A stretch of DNA of 64,000 bases from Chlorobaculum tepidum TLS (lineage in GTDB: Bacteria > Bacteroidota > Chlorobiia > Chlorobiales > Chlorobiaceae): assembly GCF_000006985.1 (NCBI RefSeq), contig NC_002932.3:1507550-1571549 (forward strand), written 5' to 3'. Positions 29,801-38,536 of this stretch are shown in pieces. Below the pieces are notes generated by a model. It saw only the letters and a program-made list of their open reading frames with translations, was not told the origin of the DNA and did not search any database. The position numbers and the translations under genes were made by a program. The first letter of the stretch is position 1. Each line of letters opens with the position of its first letter.

Positions 29801-30440
29801 CGGCGACGGCTGGGCCTACGATATCGGTTACGGGGGTCTCGACCACGTCACCGCATCGGGCAAGAACGTCAACATGCTCGTGCTCGACACCGAGGTCTAT
29901 TCCAATACCGGCGGTCAGGCCTCCAAGGCTACGCCGAAAGCCGCGATCGCCAAGTTTGCCGCTGCGGGGCGCATCGCTACCAAGAAAGACCTTGGTCTGA
30001 TCTCGATGAGCTACGGCAATGCCTATGTGGCCAGTGTTGCACTTGGCGCACGTGACGAGCAGACACTCAGAGCTTTCATCGAAGCCGAGGCGTACGATGG
30101 CCCGTCGATTATCATCGCCTACTCGCACTGCATTGCACACGGCTTTGACTTGTCTATGGGTCTGGAGCACCAGAAAGCAGCGGTCGATTCCGGCCACTGG
30201 CTGCTGTATCGCTACAATCCCGACAGACTCAAGGAGGGACTGAATCCGCTGCAGCTCGACTCCAAAAAGCCGAAAATGCCGGTCGCGGAGTTCCTGAACA
30301 TGGAGAACCGCTTCAGAATACTGAAGAAGACCCACCCCGATCTGGCCAAGAAGTACTTCGAGGCAATCCAGCACGAGGTCAATGCCCGCTGGGCACACTA
30401 CGAACACCTCGCCAACCGTTCGATTGAAGGCGAAGCATAA
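26883..30440 (+). CDS. nifJ: Pyruvate:ferredoxin (flavodoxin) oxidoreductase / pyruvate synthase
   Basis: The 1185-residue single-chain enzyme interconverts pyruvate plus CoA with acetyl-CoA, CO2 and reduced ferredoxin. In a green sulfur bacterium it is expected to run as pyruvate synthase, fixing CO2 onto acetyl-CoA from the reductive TCA cycle. Domains in order: the PITPASPMGE pyruvate/CoA domain, the gamma domain, two 4Fe-4S clusters (CIECGKCSMVCP and CTGCQLCVNACP), then the thiamine diphosphate domain with CSGCGETPYV and GGDGWAYDIGYGGLDHV. The ATG at 26883 (MTRTFKTMEGNEALAHVAYR) is chosen over a TTG 66 bases earlier. It ends at a shared terminator. Confidence 0.96.
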   Translation: MTRTFKTMEGNEALAHVAYRTNEVISIYPITPASPMGEYSDAWAAVDVKNIWGTVPLVNEMQSEAGAAAAVHGALQTGALTTTFTASQGLLLMIPNMYKIAGELTPCVIHVSARSLAAQALSIFCDHGDVMSVRGTGFALLASCSVQEVMDMALISQAATLESRVPFLHFFDGFRTSHEISKIEVLSDEQIRSMINDELVFAHRMRRMSPDAPIIRGTSQNPDVYFQARESVNKYYEACPSITQKAMDQFAKLTGRSYKLYQYYGAPDADRIIIMMGSGAETALETVEYLNNHGEKVGLVKVRLFRPFDVATFIASLPSSVKSIAVLDRVKEPGSAGEPLYLDVVNAVAESYQEGKCASMPSVLGGRYGLSSKEFTPAMVKAIFDNMNAESPKNHFTVGIDDDVTKKSLAYDETFSIEPDSVFRALFYGLGSDGTVGANKNSIKIIGENTDNYAQGFFVYDSKKAGSITTSHLRFGPEQIRSTYLITEAQFVGCHHWVFLEMIDVAKNLKQGGTLLINSAYAPDVVWSKLPRPVQQHLIDKQAKLYTIDAYKVAHESGMGQRINTIMQACFFAISGVLPREEAIEKIKDAIRHTYGKKGDEVVQQNIKAVDNTLANLHEVKIGAVADSTKELRSPIVGDAPEFVCNVLAKIIAGEGDSIPVSKLPADGTYPLGTTKFEKRNLAQEIPVWAPELCIECGKCSMVCPHAAIRIKVYEPKHLENAPATFKSLDAKAKNWEGMRYTVQIAPEDCTGCQLCVNACPARDKQVEGRKALNMHEQAPLRETESACWSFFINLPEFDRNKINQRLIKEQQLQQPLFEFSGACSGCGETPYVKLMTQLFGDRLVIGNATGCSSIYGGNLPTTPYAANPQGLGPTWSNSLFEDTAEFALGFRISIDKQQQFAKELVKKLAGDIGENLATAILNATQNSEPEIFEQRERVAVLKDKLQQMKSDDAKNLLAVADMLVKKSVWAVGGDGWAYDIGYGGLDHVTASGKNVNMLVLDTEVYSNTGGQASKATPKAAIAKFAAAGRIATKKDLGLISMSYGNAYVASVALGARDEQTLRAFIEAEAYDGPSIIIAYSHCIAHGFDLSMGLEHQKAAVDSGHWLLYRYNPDRLKEGLNPLQLDSKKPKMPVAEFLNMENRFRILKKTHPDLAKKYFEAIQHEVNARWAHYEHLANRSIEGEA

Positions 30441-30464
30441 GCTGAACCACGATCCGGTTCCGAA

Positions 30465-30494
30465 CAAAAAAAGCGGTCAATGACCGCTTTTTTT
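30465..30494 (+). terminator. Bidirectional terminator shared by nifJ and the TPR gene
   Basis: Seven As, GCGGTCA, TGACCGC and seven Ts form a strong hairpin with T-runs on both strands. It overlaps the last codons of the TPR gene on the minus strand. Confidence 0.88.
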
Positions 30495-32222
30495 GTTCCC
30501 CTGCGTCTTCTCGACTGTTCTCGCTTTTTCCAGCATCTCCCTTGCTTTCGGTTCATTGCCGAGCTTCCGGTAGACCTCACCAAGGTGCCGGTAGATATCC
30601 GGCTCATCCAGCCCGGTGGCAGCCGCCTTTTCGAGGAACTGCCGGGCAAGCTCGAAATTGCCAAGTTTGTAGTGTACCCAACCGAGAGTATCGAGATAGA
30701 CACCATTCTCCGGTTCGAGCATCACGGCATTGGTGGCCAGACGTAAGGCCTTGCGAAGCGTGATTCCCTCTTCGGTAAACAGGTAGGCGAGATTGTTCAT
30801 GGCAAGGGTGTTGTGCGGGTCGAGATCGAGTACCCGCTCATAAGCCGATCGGCTACGCTTTTTCATGCCAAGCAGATCGCAGGCCATCGCCAGATTGATG
30901 TTGGCCTGGATCAGAAGATTCGGGTCACCAGGCTTCCGTTTCGTCCCGGCAACCGTTTCAAGCACGGCAACCGCCCGCCGCAGCTTATGGGAAGAGAGTA
31001 GCAAAGAGCCTTCGAGGACACTCCACCGAAACCTCTGCCCGGGAAGCCGACGTCTGGCTTTGGCCAGAAGCGCGAACGCCTGGCGTTTTTGACCTAGATC
31101 AAGCTGAGTGGAGATCAGGTACTCCCACGCCGTTGCATTGCTGGAATCGAGCTGAACGGCTTTTCTGAAAAGAACGACGCCCTCCTGCTGATGCCCGTGC
31201 ATCATTCCGAACATCCCTTTCAGCATGAACAGCTCACTGTCACGCGGCCTTCTGGCTGTAAGCTCATCAAGTAAAGCGATGGTAGGCGCCACATAGAGCG
31301 AATCCTTTCCGGAGCGCAGAATATAGAGCTTGGCAAGATCATGCAGTGACTCAGGAGGCAAAGAGGCCCTTTCAAGGAATACAGCCAATTCACGATGAAA
31401 ATCGTCATTGCGACCGACCATGATGTAGTGGTCGAACAAAGCGATCCAGTAGGTGATATTGCTGCGATCACCCGCGATCAGCTCTTGAAGCGTCTGAACA
31501 GCCAGCGTCTCCTGCCCGGTTTTCGTATAGAGTTCGGCAAGCGTTATGCCGATTTTGCGTTCGTTTCCACCAAGCTTGAGCAGCTGCTTCGAGGTATCTA
31601 TCGCTTCAGGATAGTGCTTGAGAGCAATTTCCAGCGCCAGGGTTTGCGCAAATGCGGCTTCATTGTATGGATCGATCCGCACGGCTTTCCGGAATACTTC
31701 GAGCGCCGGTTCAAGGCGTTTTGCCGCCATGTATTCAAGCCCTTGTAGATACATGATCTCGGTGCGGTCAGGCTCCAACAGAGAGGCCTGGCCGTACAAC
31801 TCCGCCGCCCGGTCATAGTCGCGCATGTCATGGGCAACAACGGCCAGATACCTCAGATAGTAACGGTTCGATGGATCGAGTCTGACCGCCGCTTCGCCGT
31901 AGACCCTGGCCGAATCGAGAACGGCAAGACGATAGTATGATTGGGAGATCGAATAGTGCACAGCGGGATCGGCAGGCTTGCGGACCAACACCTTCCTGAA
32001 GATGTCGATGGCGCCCCAGTAATCCCCCTTCATGTCGAGAAAAAGTCCCTGCACATAGTCAGAAAGGGGGTCTTGTACGGTCACAACAGCGGCGGAGTCC
32101 GGCGCAGTGCTGTTACCGCTGACCGACGCCATTGCCGGGAAAGCTGACAGCACCACGCCAGCGAGGAGCGCCAGCAGCGAGAGGAGCCATCGGAAAGCGC
32201 CAATTCGACACGCCTTACCCAT
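30477..32222 (-). CDS. Exported tetratricopeptide-repeat protein
   Basis: The 581-residue product has an N-terminal signal or anchor helix ([19 protein letters not shown]) and then TPR units through most of its length; clear ones include [36 protein letters not shown] and [18 protein letters not shown]. Such proteins act as scaffolds in the envelope; partners here are unknown. I chose the ATG at 32222 because it overlaps the ruvB stop by eight bases, implying translational coupling. It is the last gene of the minus-strand run. Confidence 0.88.
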   Translation of the reverse strand: MGKACRIGAFRWLLSLLALLAGVVLSAFPAMASVSGNSTAPDSAAVVTVQDPLSDYVQGLFLDMKGDYWGAIDIFRKVLVRKPADPAVHYSISQSYYRLAVLDSARVYGEAAVRLDPSNRYYLRYLAVVAHDMRDYDRAAELYGQASLLEPDRTEIMYLQGLEYMAAKRLEPALEVFRKAVRIDPYNEAAFAQTLALEIALKHYPEAIDTSKQLLKLGGNERKIGITLAELYTKTGQETLAVQTLQELIAGDRSNITYWIALFDHYIMVGRNDDFHRELAVFLERASLPPESLHDLAKLYILRSGKDSLYVAPTIALLDELTARRPRDSELFMLKGMFGMMHGHQQEGVVLFRKAVQLDSSNATAWEYLISTQLDLGQKRQAFALLAKARRRLPGQRFRWSVLEGSLLLSSHKLRRAVAVLETVAGTKRKPGDPNLLIQANINLAMACDLLGMKKRSRSAYERVLDLDPHNTLAMNNLAYLFTEEGITLRKALRLATNAVMLEPENGVYLDTLGWVHYKLGNFELARQFLEKAAATGLDEPDIYRHLGEVYRKLGNEPKAREMLEKARTVEKTQGNKKSGH

Positions 32223-33249
32223 CTTCGGCAGTGTCAAACAGCGACCCCTGGCTGGAGATGCCTGGATGAGCAAACCGGCTCATGGCAAGGCGGGTAGCAA
32301 CACGCCCACGAGGCGTTCGGGAGAGGTACCCCATCTGGATCAGATAGGGTTCGTAGACCTCCTCGATAGTGTCCTGCTCCTCACCGACCGACACAGCCAG
32401 CGAGGCCAAACCAACCGGACCGCCGTTGAACTTGCGGACGATCGCTTCGAGGATTTTCTTGTCCATGTCGTCAAGGCCGCCTTCGTCGATTTCGAGCGAT
32501 TCGAGGGTGCGACGAGCGACGGCGAGCGAAATCGAGGCGTCGCCTGCCACCTGCGCGAAGTCGCGCGCCCGCCGCAACAGGCGGTTGGCGATGCGCGGGG
32601 TGCCACGCGAGCGGCGGGCAATTTCCATCGCCGCGTCCTCGTCAATGCCGATGTTCAGAATACCTGCCGCCCGAATAATGATGCTTTGCAGGAGTTCGGG
32701 GTTGTAGTAGTCGAGACGGCTGTTGATGCCGAAGCGCGCGCGCAGCGGCGAAGTCAAAAGGCCAGCCCGCGTGGTGGCGCCAACCAGCGTGAAGGGTTCG
32801 AGTTTGAGCTGCACGGCTCGCGACGCCGGGCCGCTGTCGAGCAGGATGTCGATGCGGTAATCCTCCATTGCCGAGTAGAGGTACTCCTCGACCGCCGGAG
32901 CGAGTCGGTGGATTTCGTCGATAAAGAGGATGTCCCCCTTTTTCATGCTGGTCAACAGGCCGGCCAGGTTGCCCGCCTTGTCGATCAGCGGCCCGGAGGT
33001 GATCTTGATACTCCCACCCATCTCGGCGGCGATGATGTGTGCAAGCGTGGTCTTGCCGAGTCCGGGCGGACCGGAAAGCAACACGTGGTCGAGCGCTTCA
33101 CCGCGTTTACGCGCCGCAGTGATGAACACTTTGAGGTTGTCGATCAGCTTTTTTTGCCCGGCAAAATCGCCCATCTTTTGCGGCCGTATCTGCTCCTCGA
33201 ACCGGGCTTCCGTCGCGTCGGGTGCGGTATTCAGGGCTTCAATCCTCAC
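32215..33249 (-). CDS. ruvB: Holliday junction DNA helicase RuvB
   Basis: The 344-residue AAA+ motor drives branch migration of Holliday junctions with RuvA. Walker A is [15 protein letters not shown], Walker [12 protein letters not shown], and [19 protein letters not shown] is the RuvB sensor region. A winged-helix C-terminus ends the protein. ruvA and ruvC are not adjacent. It lies 19 bases after the peptide permease gene and overlaps the TPR gene. Confidence 0.97.
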   Translation of the reverse strand: MRIEALNTAPDATEARFEEQIRPQKMGDFAGQKKLIDNLKVFITAARKRGEALDHVLLSGPPGLGKTTLAHIIAAEMGGSIKITSGPLIDKAGNLAGLLTSMKKGDILFIDEIHRLAPAVEEYLYSAMEDYRIDILLDSGPASRAVQLKLEPFTLVGATTRAGLLTSPLRARFGINSRLDYYNPELLQSIIIRAAGILNIGIDEDAAMEIARRSRGTPRIANRLLRRARDFAQVAGDASISLAVARRTLESLEIDEGGLDDMDKKILEAIVRKFNGGPVGLASLAVSVGEEQDTIEEVYEPYLIQMGYLSRTPRGRVATRLAMSRFAHPGISSQGSLFDTAEDG

Positions 33250-33268
33250 TCAAGCTCTCGTTTTGCAT

Positions 33269-34234
33269 TCACAGTTTGATCCTCGGATCGACCACCGCGT
33301 AGAGCACGTCGGCCAAGAGGTTACCGAAGACGATCATCGTGCCGGAGACGAAGGTATTGGCGATAATCAGCGGATAGTCGCGTGCAAAGATCGCCTCGAC
33401 CGTGACGCGCCCCATGCCGGGAAAAGCAAAGATCACCTCGATAAAGAGCGCCCCGCTGAAGATGAACGGCAGCGAGCTGCCCATCAGCGTGACCACCGGC
33501 AAGAGCGCATTGCGCAAGGCGTGTTTGAGAATCACCACCCGCTCGCTGAGCCCCTTGGCCCGAGCCGTGCGGACGTAGTCCTGCCGGATCACCTCAAGCA
33601 TACTGCCCCGCACGTAGCGGGCGATGCCGGCGGAGCCGTTGATGCTGAGCACCGTTACTGGCAAGGCGAGGTGCCAGATCCTGTCCATGATGAAGCCGAA
33701 CGTCCCGTAGCTCTCCGCGCCGATTTCGTTCAGGCCTGAAACCGGGAAAAGCGGCCACTTCAGGGCAAAAAGGATAATCATCATCAGGGCGAGCCAGAAC
33801 TCCGGCATCGAATAGAAGAAGAGCGCCGTAACCGTCAGGAAGCGGTCAAGAAAGCTGTTCTGTTTGACCGCCGAAATCACGCCGATGATGATACCGAAGA
33901 CGAAGTTCGCGATGAGCGTCAGCACGGCGATGGTCATCGTTACCGGCAACGCCTCGGCAATCACGTCGAACACCGGCTGCTGCGCGCGGCTGAAACTGCG
34001 TCCGAAATCACCGTGCAGCACGTTGCCGAGCCACTTGATGTACTGCACCGGCAGCGGATCGTTCAGCCCATACTGCTGGCGGATCTGCTCGGCCACGTTG
34101 GGACTGATGCCCGGCTGGATGAAGAACGCCGCGGGGTCGCCCGGCGCGAGCCGGATGATGAAGAAGGTCAGGGTCAGCACCCCGAAGATGAGCGGCACGG
34201 CAATCAAGAGCCGTTTGAAGATATACCTGAGCAT
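33269..34234 (-). CDS. Peptide/nickel ABC transporter permease, DppB/OppB type
   Basis: The 321-residue protein starts MLRYIFKRLLIAVPLIFGVL and has six membrane helices. YVRTARAKGLSERVV with the following HALRNALLPVVT is the EAA loop that contacts the ATPase, and the end ADVLYAVVDPRIKL is classic for DppB. It imports oligopeptides or similar solutes with the binding protein just upstream (four-base gap). The second permease and the ATPases are not next to it; an OppF-type ATPase lies at 49 kb and may or may not belong to it. Confidence 0.92.
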   Translation of the reverse strand: MLRYIFKRLLIAVPLIFGVLTLTFFIIRLAPGDPAAFFIQPGISPNVAEQIRQQYGLNDPLPVQYIKWLGNVLHGDFGRSFSRAQQPVFDVIAEALPVTMTIAVLTLIANFVFGIIIGVISAVKQNSFLDRFLTVTALFFYSMPEFWLALMMIILFALKWPLFPVSGLNEIGAESYGTFGFIMDRIWHLALPVTVLSINGSAGIARYVRGSMLEVIRQDYVRTARAKGLSERVVILKHALRNALLPVVTLMGSSLPFIFSGALFIEVIFAFPGMGRVTVEAIFARDYPLIIANTFVSGTMIVFGNLLADVLYAVVDPRIKL

Positions 34235-34238
34235 GTCG

Positions 34239-36011
34239 TTACGGCGCGATTGACGGTTTCAGCGTCCAGTCGTCGATGTTGTAGAAAGTACCGGAAATAT
34301 TGAGCTTCGCGCCCTGAATACGCTTGCTGAACCCTTGCGTCTCCCTGATCCAGTAGAGGAAGGTGACCGGCTGCTGTTCGTGCAGAATCTTCTGGTACTC
34401 GATCCAGTAAGGACGCGCGTCTTCAATGCGCATCTTGTTCTTGGCAAGTTCGCAGAGTTGGTCGATCCTCGGATTGATGAAACCGGGAAAGTTGAAACGG
34501 CTCTTTTTCAGGTCGGAACCCCACACGTCGAGCGGATCGATCTCAAGGCCGATCGACCAGCCCGCCATCCAGGCATCGAGCTTTCGATCCTGCAGGTTCT
34601 GGAAGAAAACGTTGGACTCCTGCATTTCGATCTTGCAGTCGATGCCGATCTCACGAAGGTTTTGCTGGATGATCGTACAGGCGTAGTTCCTGCGCGCGTT
34701 TCCGGCGTTCGTGTAGAGCACGAAGCTAAACTTGCGCCCGTTCTTCTGCCGGATGCCATCGGGGCCCGGCATCCATCCCGCTGCTTCGAGCAACTTGACG
34801 GCTTGCGCTGGATCGTAGCCATAGGGCTTGATCGAGTCGTCGTAAGCCCACTTCAGCGAAGGCGAAATATCGGTTTTGGCCAGCACGCCGTACTCGCCGA
34901 GATAGCCGTCGATGATCGACTGGCGGTCAATAGCCATGGTCAGCGCACGGCGCACGACCGGATCACCGAAGAGCGGATGGGGGCGAATCTTGCCGGTCTG
35001 GTTGTAATACGCGCCGTCGATATTCTGCCAGCCAACATAGTCGTAAACCCGCAAACCGATGGTTTTTATATCGACATTCGGATTGGCCTTCTGCACGGCG
35101 GCGAAATCCTCCGGTTTGATATTCTCGACCACATCGACATCACCCGTCTGGAGCTGTGCCAACCGGACGGTGTAGTCGGGAATGACGCGGTAGATGATGC
35201 GTTTGATGTTGCCCGGCTTGGGCAGGTTGCAGGAGACGTTCGACGAAAGGGTTAGCGACTGCTGCTTGCTCCAGTCGGCGAGGCGGTACGGGCCAGCGCC
35301 CACCGGCTGCTGGTTGAGCTTCGACTCGCGGAACTCCTCCGGCTTGACGTTTTTCCAGAGATGCTCCGGCAGTGGTGTCAGCGATGTGTGGAAGAGCGCA
35401 AGATGCTCCGGTACCGGCTTGTAGAAATGGAAGATGAGCGTGGTGTCGTTTGGCGTTTCGATCGCCCTGTCGAAATCGACCTGCCCCTTGTCCGCGCCGA
35501 CCAGTTCGGCAAGAAACTGCTGGCGAGGGCTGGCGATCACCGGATTGCCATAGAGCTTGTAGGTAAACTTGAAGTCACGCGACGTGATTGGCTGGCCATC
35601 AGCCCACTTCGCATCATCACGCAGAATGTAGGTGATGGAGCGATGGTCGGGCGACATCGTCCAGGTTTTGGCGAGCGCGCCCTTCGGCGACTTCTCGTCG
35701 GGGCCGGTGGAAGAGCGCAACCGTTTTTCAAGCGCAAGGTAGTTGAGCAGGCCGGTTTTGGTGTCGAACTCACCCTGAAGAAGAGCCGGATAGATCAGCC
35801 CGGTGATCTCGCTCGACGTGAGCGACGCCCCGATGACCGGATTGAGGTAATCGGCGTCACCAAGCATTCCGATCACCAGCGTGGTGTCGCGAGCCGCGCC
35901 CGAAAGTGCACCGGATTTACCGCCAGACTTCGAACAGGCCGTCAACAGGGTTGAGGCCGCAAGCAGCGAAATCGACAAAAGACGGGAGATGCGTTTAGTC
36001 GTTTTCATCAT
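34239..36011 (-). CDS. Extracellular solute-binding lipoprotein, family 5 (peptide)
   Basis: The 590-residue protein has a lipoprotein signal ending LLTACSKS and the family 5 fold: LNPVIGASLTSSEI, LAKTWTMSPDHRSITYILRD, KWADGQPITSRDFKFTYKLY and later VVRRALTMAIDRQSIID. It would bind peptides outside the inner membrane and deliver them to the permease encoded four bases downstream. Its start overlaps the hprK stop by about 17 bases, which suggests coupled translation. Confidence 0.93.
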   Translation of the reverse strand: MMKTTKRISRLLSISLLAASTLLTACSKSGGKSGALSGAARDTTLVIGMLGDADYLNPVIGASLTSSEITGLIYPALLQGEFDTKTGLLNYLALEKRLRSSTGPDEKSPKGALAKTWTMSPDHRSITYILRDDAKWADGQPITSRDFKFTYKLYGNPVIASPRQQFLAELVGADKGQVDFDRAIETPNDTTLIFHFYKPVPEHLALFHTSLTPLPEHLWKNVKPEEFRESKLNQQPVGAGPYRLADWSKQQSLTLSSNVSCNLPKPGNIKRIIYRVIPDYTVRLAQLQTGDVDVVENIKPEDFAAVQKANPNVDIKTIGLRVYDYVGWQNIDGAYYNQTGKIRPHPLFGDPVVRRALTMAIDRQSIIDGYLGEYGVLAKTDISPSLKWAYDDSIKPYGYDPAQAVKLLEAAGWMPGPDGIRQKNGRKFSFVLYTNAGNARRNYACTIIQQNLREIGIDCKIEMQESNVFFQNLQDRKLDAWMAGWSIGLEIDPLDVWGSDLKKSRFNFPGFINPRIDQLCELAKNKMRIEDARPYWIEYQKILHEQQPVTFLYWIRETQGFSKRIQGAKLNISGTFYNIDDWTLKPSIAP

Positions 36012-37023
36012 TATACTCTTCGAAACTGGTTGACGGAGCGGGCGCTTTGGCGCGCTCCTTGTTGATAACGTTGCGGATTCTCTCGGTCAGCGCCTCGGCG
36101 GGTACGTACCCGGCATAATGCTTCAGGAGGAAGTTCAGTGCCACCACCTCGATGATGGCCGTAATGTTCTTGCCGGGAAAAATCGGAAGCTGCACCAGAG
36201 GCAGATCGACGCCAAGCAATTTGACCATTTTCTGGTCAAGCCCAAGCCGCTCGTATTCGGACTCCTTGCTCCATTCGAGCAACTCAACCACCACCTGTAC
36301 CTCTTTTCTATCACGAATTGCCCGGATACCGAAATTCTGTCGAACATCAACGACGCCAAGACCACGAATCTCCATGAAGTGGTCAATGATATTGTTGCGC
36401 GATGCAACCAGCGTCTTGGTCTCTCCCTTGCGCTTGACAACCACAACGTCGTCGGCCACCAATCCATGGCCCCGCTCGATAAGATCGAGCGCCACCTCCG
36501 ACTTGCCGAGACCGCTTTTACCGGTCAGAAGCACGCCGACGCCATAGACATCGATCATCGAGCCGTGATACTGCTGGTAAAGCGAGAACTCTTCATCGAG
36601 AAAATCGGTGATATAATAAATGGTCTTGGTCGAAGAGCAGCGTGTGATGAACACCGGAATCCCTGCGCCGGTAGCCATGTCGACCAGTTCCTGATCGAGC
36701 TTGTTGTTACTGGTCAGAATGATGCATGGCATCCTGAAGCTGACGAAATTGGCAAAAGCTGTTTTGCGTTCTTCATCGGACAGGTGGTTCAGATAGCGCG
36801 TTTCAGTGTTGCCGAGAATCTGTACCCGCTTATAGGTAAACAGTTTGGTGAACCCCGCTATGGCCAGGCCGGGACGATGAAGATCGCGTTCGTGGATGCG
36901 GCACTTCTGTTCATCAAGCTCGTTGAGACGCCGAAATTTTATATCGAACCGCTTCTGTATGTGTTCAAAAAAATAGGCGACCGTGATCGATCGCTTCTTC
37001 AGGCCCTTCTGGTCAAAATTCAT
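35995..37023 (-). CDS. hprK: HPr kinase/phosphorylase
   Basis: The 342-residue bifunctional enzyme phosphorylates and dephosphorylates HPr on serine. The Walker A motif GKSGLGKS is at 168-175 and the HprK signature MEIRGLGVVDVRQNFG follows. In many organisms without sugar-transporting PTS it is kept as a regulatory system. It lies directly after the ribosome hibernation factor gene, with a strong hairpin between them. No PTS gene is visible in the window. Confidence 0.94.
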   Translation of the reverse strand: MNFDQKGLKKRSITVAYFFEHIQKRFDIKFRRLNELDEQKCRIHERDLHRPGLAIAGFTKLFTYKRVQILGNTETRYLNHLSDEERKTAFANFVSFRMPCIILTSNNKLDQELVDMATGAGIPVFITRCSSTKTIYYITDFLDEEFSLYQQYHGSMIDVYGVGVLLTGKSGLGKSEVALDLIERGHGLVADDVVVVKRKGETKTLVASRNNIIDHFMEIRGLGVVDVRQNFGIRAIRDRKEVQVVVELLEWSKESEYERLGLDQKMVKLLGVDLPLVQLPIFPGKNITAIIEVVALNFLLKHYAGYVPAEALTERIRNVINKERAKAPAPSTSFEEYNDEND

Positions 37024-37058
37024 GCTCGGCAGGTCATGGTTTTCGGGAAGCCCTATAC

Positions 37059-37090
37059 CATAACAGGGCCAGCATGCTGACCCTGTTATG
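37059..37090 (-). other. Long intercistronic hairpin between raiA and hprK
   Basis: CATAACAGGG and CCCTGTTATG form a perfect 10 bp arm pair enclosing the palindrome CAGCATGCTG, giving an almost fully paired 32-base structure. There is no T-run on the minus strand, so it looks more like an RNA processing or stability element, or a protein-binding site, than a terminator. Confidence 0.6.
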
Positions 37091-37100
37091 ATGACTTATT

Positions 37101-37427
37101 TCAGATGTTCCGCTGCTTTTCCTTCAGTTTTTTGAGCTGTCTCTCCAGTACATCGATACAGTTCTCTATCGCCTGTTCATAGGTCGGGGCCGACTCTCTG
37201 GCCACAAAATCATGCTGTGGCACATGAACGGTAATTTCAGCCAGCTTGTTCTGGTCATGATCATTTTTCTGATGATCAAGAATGACATGACAATTGAGCG
37301 CACCGGCATAAAACTTCGAAAGTCCCGAAACTGCATTGCGAGCGTAGTCTTCTATGCTGCCATGATTGTTGGAATGACGAAGAGTAACCTTGACGGTAAC
37401 CGCATCACTGGTAACTGAATTTGTCAT
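37101..37427 (-). CDS. raiA: Ribosome hibernation promoting factor (HPF/RaiA family)
   Basis: The 108-residue protein has the short HPF/YfiA fold: VTLRHSNNHGSIEDYARNAV, CHVILDHQKNDHDQNKLAEI, VHVPQHDFVARESAPTYEQA and DVLERQLKKLKEK. It binds the 30S subunit and keeps ribosomes inactive under starvation. I start at the ATG at 37427 because GGGAGG lies upstream; an upstream ATG would add 17 unlikely residues. It lies between xerD and hprK. Confidence 0.92.
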   Translation of the reverse strand: MTNSVTSDAVTVKVTLRHSNNHGSIEDYARNAVSGLSKFYAGALNCHVILDHQKNDHDQNKLAEITVHVPQHDFVARESAPTYEQAIENCIDVLERQLKKLKEKQRNI

Positions 37428-37525
37428 ACCTGCCTCCCTTGAAAAAATTGAAATACCTTGAAAGAACGGCTCCGGCATCGATTCATAATGGCTGTCACCT
37501 GGACAGATGCCGGTAATTGTGAAAA

Positions 37526-38536
37526 TCAGGCCCTGGGATGAGCTTTGGTGTAGGCATCCCTCAACCTGTTGAATGTCACATGGGTATAAAGCTCCGTCGT
37601 CGTCAGGTTGCTGTGGCCCAGCATCTCGCTGACGCTTTTCAGGTCTGCGCCGCCATTGAGCATGTGTGTTGCAAAAGTGTGCCGGAGCATGTGTGGATTT
37701 TTCCTTGCCGATTCGGTAACCGGTGAGAGATACCTCTTTGTCATTCTCTGCACAAGCATGGGATAAATCTGTCTGCCTTTTGCCGTTACGAAAACTTTCG
37801 AAGTTTCACCGGCCCCCTCTTTTAATATTCTAAAGAAGTTTCGCCTGACTTCAAAATAATTTCTGAGCGCTTCGGCAGCGGGCTCCCCGAACGGCACAAT
37901 GCGCTGTTTGCGCCCCTTTCCGGTAACTTTCAGAAATCCGTGCACGAGATCGACATCAGCATTTTCCAGACCAGTCACCTCAGACAGGCGCAGGCCGCAA
38001 CCATAGAGCAATTCGAGCACCGCCCGGTCTCTTGCCAGCTCGAACCTCTGCACCGCTGCCTTTTGCCCCTGCTCCGGGCCAACACTTTCTTGATCTGAAA
38101 GCACAAGCTGGTCGAAAAGCCGTGAGGCCTCCTCTTCGCTCAGAAAATCAGGAATCTTCCGTTCGAGCCTTGGAGTCAAAACCAGAGAAAGCGGAGAGCG
38201 CTCGATCTTTCCTGTGTCAAGCAGAAAGCGGTAAAAGCTTTTGACCGAAGCAAGCTTGCGCGCGATTGAACGGGGCTTGATGCCGCTGTCGAGCAAATCG
38301 CCCATGAAACGCCTGACATCAGCCACTTCGACCAGCTCTGGATCGACAGCGGACATTTCTTGATGACCGCTCTCATCGGTCAAAAACTCAAAAAACTGGA
38401 TAAGGTCAGTGGTATAGGCGGTTACCGTTTTGGCCGAAACGTTGCGAGTCGATTCGAGATGCACAAGAAACTCACCGAGCCACCGGCAATTGGCTACATC
38501 TTTTTTTGCAAATTGAACAGGAGCGCTTCTCTTCAT
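37526..38536 (-). CDS. xerD: Tyrosine recombinase XerC/XerD
   Basis: The 336-residue site-specific recombinase resolves chromosome dimers. A SAM-like DNA-binding N-terminal domain (FLVHLESTRNVSAKTVTAY) is followed by the catalytic domain with the first Arg in YGCGLRLSEVTGL, Lys in VTGKGRKQRIVPFG, HMLRHTFATHML (His and Arg), LGHSNLTTTELYTHVT (His and the Tyr nucleophile). The start overlaps the preceding gene by four bases (ATGA). I cannot separate XerC from XerD by sequence alone. A stretch around residues 150-165 is an insert rich in Gln and Glu. Confidence 0.93.
   Translation of the reverse strand: MKRSAPVQFAKKDVANCRWLGEFLVHLESTRNVSAKTVTAYTTDLIQFFEFLTDESGHQEMSAVDPELVEVADVRRFMGDLLDSGIKPRSIARKLASVKSFYRFLLDTGKIERSPLSLVLTPRLERKIPDFLSEEEASRLFDQLVLSDQESVGPEQGQKAAVQRFELARDRAVLELLYGCGLRLSEVTGLENADVDLVHGFLKVTGKGRKQRIVPFGEPAAEALRNYFEVRRNFFRILKEGAGETSKVFVTAKGRQIYPMLVQRMTKRYLSPVTESARKNPHMLRHTFATHMLNGGADLKSVSEMLGHSNLTTTELYTHVTFNRLRDAYTKAHPRA

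Noticed and set aside
28176..30467. 763-residue open frame on the minus strand inside nifJ
   Set aside because: It is antisense to a clearly conserved enzyme with all cofactor motifs; long antisense frames are common in GC-rich coding DNA. Its sequence has no recognisable domain.
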